Source: Scolanthus callimorphus
Lineage: Eukaryota > Cnidaria > Anthozoa > Actiniaria > Edwardsiidae
Assembly: GCA_033964015.1 (NCBI GenBank)
Contig: CM066919.1
Coordinates: forward strand, 17,339,646-17,403,645
Direction of reading: 5' to 3'
DNA length: 64,000 nucleotides
Both the position numbers and the translations under genes were made by a program. The number at the start of each line of letters is the position of its first letter. The stretch's first letter is position 1. The notes below the pieces were generated by a model. It searched no databases. It was given only the letters and a program-made list of their open reading frames with translations, and was not told the origin of the DNA. Below, in pieces: positions 61,201 to 64,000 of the stretch.

Positions 61201-63895
61201 AGCATGGTATAAATAGTTATACAATGATTTCTCGTGGCATACTGGAGGATATCCTACTTATCACGTATATACCAAAAAATAACGCGTGGGATATTCTGCA
61301 TTATTATATAGCTCGTTATAGCTCGTTATATAGCGCGCTCTGATTGGTTCTTTTATGATCACGTGGTAAAGTCAAGCGGGCAACAATTTTCATTATTATA
61401 TAGCTCGTGTTTATTCGATCAAAACGCGCGCTCGTATTAAGTGTATAATGTAGCCCGCGCGGGCTAATGACTGCTTCCGAGGGAAACAGCGAGTTTTGTT
61501 TTCCCTCGAATCTCGATGTTTCCCGAGACGACTGTTTCCCGAGGATGCAGTCATTAAGTGTATTATTATATAGCAAAAAGAAATTCGGTGTAAAATAGTC
61601 CTCCGAAATTTCTCGCTCTAACGACTTCTCCCACGCGAGCAACAATTTTCAATGTAGCCCACGTGGGCTACATTATACAATTAATGACTGCTTCCGAGGG
61701 AAACAGCGAGTTTTGTTTTCCCGAGAATCTCGATGTTTCCCGAGAGTGCAGTCATTAAGTGTTTTATTATAAAGCAAAAAGGAAATACCCGGTTAAAATA
61801 GTCCATGTTGTTATTTTTATTTTCCCGCTCGGGCGATGTAGCCTGCGCGGGCAACACTTTTTTAATTGTAGCCCGCGCGGGCTACATTGAGTTTGTACCT
61901 TACCACGTGACCATGATAGAACCAACCAGAGCGCGCGCTTTGATCGAATAAACACGAGCTATATAATAGTGAAAATTGTTGCTCGCTTGACTTTACCACG
62001 TGACCATGATAGAACCAATCAGAGCGCGCGCTTTGATCGAATAAATACGAGCTATATAATAACAAGAGTGGATTAATCCACTCTTGATAATAATGAAAAT
62101 TGTTGCCCGCGCGGGAGACGTCGCTAGAAAAATTTCGGCGAACTATTTTTACACCGAATTTTCTTTTTGCTATATAATAAAACACTTAATGACTGCATCC
62201 TCGGGAAACGGCGAGTTTTGTTTTCCCTCGAATCTCGATGTTTCCCTCGACGTTTCCCTCGGAAGCAGTCATTAAGTGTATAGTATGCCACTCGAAATCA
62301 TTGTATAACTAATATATAGATGGTTATTTCAATATTTCTACACGTAGTTCGTCCTCTAATATTGATTGAAAACAATAACAAAGAAGTGGTTAAAAGGGCT
62401 CTTTTGGAAGAGGTGCCTTCAAATCTTTGTTGCTTTTGTAGAGTCCCGCTGGTGCAAAGTAGACAAAAATTCTCTAACATGGATGTGGAGCTCAGAAATA
62501 ATTTGAAAGATTGGGTGGAAAGCTCAGCACTCAAATTTGGGTGAGTACCGTCCATTTCAATATTTGTCTATTACAGCTGAATTCTTTGTTTCGCGCTGCG
62601 TGGGATTTTTCTTTTCCGCCGGTCAAATAATCTAAGCCAATCAGGTCCTTGCCTTGTTTCGCTTAGTGCAGTCGAGTGGCTTTCTGTCGCGAAGGAAACC
62701 CAGTCGACTGCTCTAGGTGAAACAAGGCAAGGGCCTGATTGGCTTAGATGGTTTGACTGGCAAAACAGAACAAGCAAAATTAAAACGCGTTTTGAAAATT
62801 CACAGCGCCAGACGTCGATTTTGGCTATAAGGCGTGCTTGTGACAATAGACAAATCGCGATAATTTGTTCAACCTCGCCCAGAGATTGTTAGATTTAGAT
62901 TGTGTGATTTTGTAACTGAGCTGGCGTTTTATTTTTAGGATGGAGGAAATGACATACGGATCGTTTAATGTCTCATATGGATTCAGAAACAAGGTGAAGG
63001 TTGCTCGAAATTTCCTATTTTAAGGCCTGTTTACACTTGCAATTTTTGCTGCAATTTTTGTCGCGCGAGTCGCGGCGATTTTTCTCGCACGTACGCGTCA
63101 ACTAAAAATCACTAATGTAAACTAGGTGCAACTCGGCGCGATGTGCCGCGATTTTTGTCGCGCGATGTCGCGTAGATTTCAAACATGTTCGAAACTCTTT
63201 GCAACTTCATGCGATTTGAAGAGACCAGAGAATCGCGCCGGATTTGCATCTCGTTTACACTAGAGAGTTGGAATTGCAACTCCGCGCGAGAAAAATCGCC
63301 GCGACAAATGCAACAAAAATCGCAAGTGCGAACCGGCCTTAAAGCGGCGTGTGATGTCGAAAGTGCGCGTGGATTACACCATTCATCTTAGGAACAGATG
63401 CTAGCTCCCGTCTAAGGGGGATTTTTAACCAACCGAGAAGCGCTGGCACGAAACCAATCCCTGCTGACAGTATCAGCACATAAAGAAGTAAATTAGTATT
63501 CCAAAATGAGAAAGTAAAAGGTTTTTTCAAGTGATCAGGTAAATTAAGATAGCTCACGACTAGCCTTTAGTCCAAGGTTGCGTACGGGCTTACGACGCTT
63601 AAGGAAACAGGTATTGTTTGCAGGTATTAGCTCTGTGTTTAAGAGGAATTTCCTCCTCGCACTTGCGCGAGATTTTTGAAAACCGTCGAAAGGTGCGAAT
63701 TAGTCACTGGAAATACAGAAGACTGACAAATCAAAGTCAAGCAGAAAGCAGAAATTTGGAGGAAGGCCTTCCTCCATTTTGCAGCTTTAATTGTCGATGT
63801 ACATAATTACAACTGTATTTTTTGTGTTTTTTTCTATTTTGCAGCTCTGTTCAAGTGATGTGGTTTATGCTGTAAACTCTCTACTAGAAGCACCG
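49272..63895 (+). CDS. CDC45: CDC45 replication helicase subunit, 17 exons, 3'-partial
   Basis: CDC45 joins MCM2-7 and GINS in the CMG helicase that unwinds DNA at replication forks. Exons: 49272-49322, 49477-49536, 52563-52655, 53567-53661, 54578-54620, 54892-54963, 55310-55393, 55835-55884, 56082-56130, 56246-56307, 57115-57165, 57822-57935, 58989-59060, 59643-59702, 62442-62540, 62939-62993, 63845-63895. All join in phase: 387 codons against about 566 in human. Diagnostic blocks: MFVERLKEEVYDVISEQRVL, VALDVDALCACKILK, CDNIQYTLIPVSGKEDL, FLVNCGGNINILETLEPEED, HRPLDLDNIYN, an acidic plus basic linker DEESDEGSDDDGSEPSSKKR, FYGTSCSMVIYELAWKMSKD, WWAAIGLTDQF, LRLALYRHWSLFESIW, FRVWTVKGKQKLQQFLADMG, DVELRNNLKDWVESSALKFG. 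DVDALCA corresponds to the degenerate DHH/RecJ-like site known in this family. The remaining exons lie right of the window. Several introns hold foldback elements. Confidence 0.96.
49566..51580. mobile_element. 2.0-kb TIR element with 10-bp TSD in CDC45 intron 2
   Basis: Direct repeat AGCTATTGGT at 49556-49565 and 51581-51590. Ends AATCTACACTACTGGAAGGA and the near-complement of CCTTCCAGTAGTGCTATT. Both subterminal regions (about 49590-49815 and 51380-51560) are packed with ATGTGAAAT / ATTTCACAT in opposite orientations. No transposase frame. The 9-10-bp TSD would suit Mutator-like elements, but the superfamily is unproven. Confidence 0.88.
52033..52122 (+). repeat. tRNA-like sequence (A and B boxes), probably a SINE relic
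   Basis: TAGCTCAGTGGTTAG and GGTTCGAAACTC match Pol III A and B boxes, and CTCCG...TGGAG can pair as an acceptor stem. The spacing between the D and T arms is too long and no good anticodon stem forms, so this is a tRNA-derived repeat rather than a tRNA gene. Confidence 0.4.
52456..52486. repeat. (ATT)n microsatellite
   Basis: About nine uninterrupted ATT units in CDC45 intron 2. Confidence 0.9.
54008..54197. mobile_element. Foldback MITE in CDC45 intron 4
   Basis: Near-perfect palindrome: GGCTCTAAAAGGGAAGGGGA on the left arm and CCCCTTCCCTTTTAGAGCCG on the right, with AAATAGCGC and CCGCAAGGGGTTCTGG inside. Confidence 0.85.
57180..57540. repeat. Intron 11: piggyBac-type MITE end and other debris
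   Basis: GAGGTTACTGAGAACCTTCG at about 57200 matches the terminal sequence of the TTAA element at 19936-20638. The opposite end was not identified. The rest, to 57540, has repeated TGGCGACTA / TAGTCGCCA blocks but no gene. Confidence 0.5.
57960..58257. mobile_element. Foldback element just after the CDC45 exon 12 donor
   Basis: Ends TACTACTCTTC and GAAGAGTAGTA; inner arms GTACCACGTG / CACGTGGTAC with ATAAACAAC. It starts 24 bp after the donor at 57936, and its left arm keeps the reading frame of the exon open, which can mislead gene callers. Confidence 0.7.
59155..59305. mobile_element. Small foldback element in CDC45 intron 13
   Basis: Inverted arms around ATAGACTGCTTGCAGTCCCT and GGGCTGCAAGCAGTCTA, with GCGAACGTC / GACGTTCGC inside. 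CTCGATTTACGGACGTT also occurs upstream of CDC45 at 49084-49100. Confidence 0.65.
60072..60295. mobile_element. Foldback MITE in CDC45 intron 14
   Basis: Arms GTATTCACACTAGAGACGGA, AAACTCGTCTGAGACGAGTT and exact complements on the right. Confidence 0.85.
60576..61029. mobile_element. TIR element (outer) in CDC45 intron 14
   Basis: Ends AGTATAATTACTCAAGCGA and complement. The GCGCGCTGATTGGTCGAGA block also occurs near 45850. Contains a second element at 60659-60908. Confidence 0.75.
60659..60908. mobile_element. Nested 250-bp MITE
   Basis: TIRs CAATTCCAGAAAATAAAGGT then ACCC-CACGGGCGGCA, complement at the right; an interior G17-type run (60839-60857) and GGAATTCTG repeats. Confidence 0.85.
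61215..62310. mobile_element. 1.1-kb foldback element in CDC45 intron 14
   Basis: Ends AGTTATACAATGATTTC and complement. Several alternating direct and inverted copies of TAATGACTGCTTCCGAGGGA, CGAGTTTTGTTTTCCC and TAGCCCGCGCGGGCTA, so it appears built from tandemly amplified palindromic modules. Confidence 0.85.
62619..62759. repeat. Inverted repeat right after CDC45 exon 15
   Basis: Arms ATCTAAGCCAATCAGGTCCT and GGGCCTGATTGGCTTAGAT, with CTTGCCTTGTTTCGC / GAAACAAGGCAAG inside. Confidence 0.8.
63020..63342. mobile_element. TTAA-flanked MITE in CDC45 intron 16
   Basis: TTAA at 63020-63023 and 63339-63342; ends GGCCTGTTTACACTTGC and GCAAGTGCGAACCGGCC; an interior of TCGCGGCGATTTTT-type inverted blocks. 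piggyBac-type target. Confidence 0.75.
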
Positions 63896-63912
63896 GTTAG
63901 TTTCAAATAGAA

Positions 63913-64000
63913 TCGTATGATACCTCTTTTTTGTGGAAATTGAGCACGAAAAATCATACGATTCAAGTATATTCAAAGCGTTCAGTCGGTCGATTCCGCC
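63913..64000. repeat. Edge copy of the GATATCG/GGCGGAATC family
   Basis: CAAGTATATTCAAAGCGTTC then AGTCGGTCGATTCCGCC is the inverse of the block at 28429-28470. Truncated by the window end. Confidence 0.7.

Overview
The window looks like nuclear DNA from an animal, most plausibly an anthozoan cnidarian (stony coral or sea anemone). This is inferred from three things. Genes are split into many short exons by AT-rich GT-AG introns. The gene content is metazoan: a receptor tyrosine kinase with fibronectin III repeats, secreted PAN/apple plus FG-GAP proteins, and CDC45. Foldback DNA transposons and CR1/L2-like LINE remnants are very dense. Species cannot be set from the sequence alone.

Layout. 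(1) 1.0-11.5 kb, plus strand: a receptor tyrosine kinase, open at its 5' end. Twelve phase-compatible exons encode 2.5 fibronectin III domains, a membrane span, a split kinase domain with a 169-codon insert exon, and a stop at 11537. (2) 14.2-19.2 kb and 24.2-30.2 kb, minus strand: a tandem segmental duplication. Each copy holds a five-exon gene for a secreted protein with a PAN/apple domain, a small cysteine-rich module and about six FG-GAP/VCBS calcium loops. The second copy is intact (495 codons plus stop). The first carries at least three frame breaks and is probably a pseudogene. (3) 33.5-37.6 kb, plus strand: a divergent relative with the same signal/PAN/Cys exon phases but an unrelated C-terminal domain. 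It also has frame breaks. (4) 49.3 kb to the right edge, plus strand: CDC45, with 17 exons and 387 codons visible and the 3' part outside the window. A perfect E2F-type site lies 90 bp before its ATG.

The space between and inside the genes is mostly mobile-element debris: four or five LINE 3' fragments, a 2.0-kb terminal-inverted-repeat (TIR) element with a 10-bp target duplication in CDC45 intron 2, a three-deep nest of TIR elements at 40.4-43.8 kb, and many 130-1100-bp foldback MITEs, several with clear target-site duplications (TSDs). One MITE sits directly behind a splice donor of the kinase gene.

The genes do not form an obvious pathway. The kinase is a cell-surface receptor, the PAN/FG-GAP proteins are probably extracellular binding proteins, and CDC45 is a replication-fork helicase subunit. 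I found no CRISPR array and no convincing functional tRNA or rRNA gene. All gene models come from reading splice sites and phases by eye; no alignment or transcript data were available.
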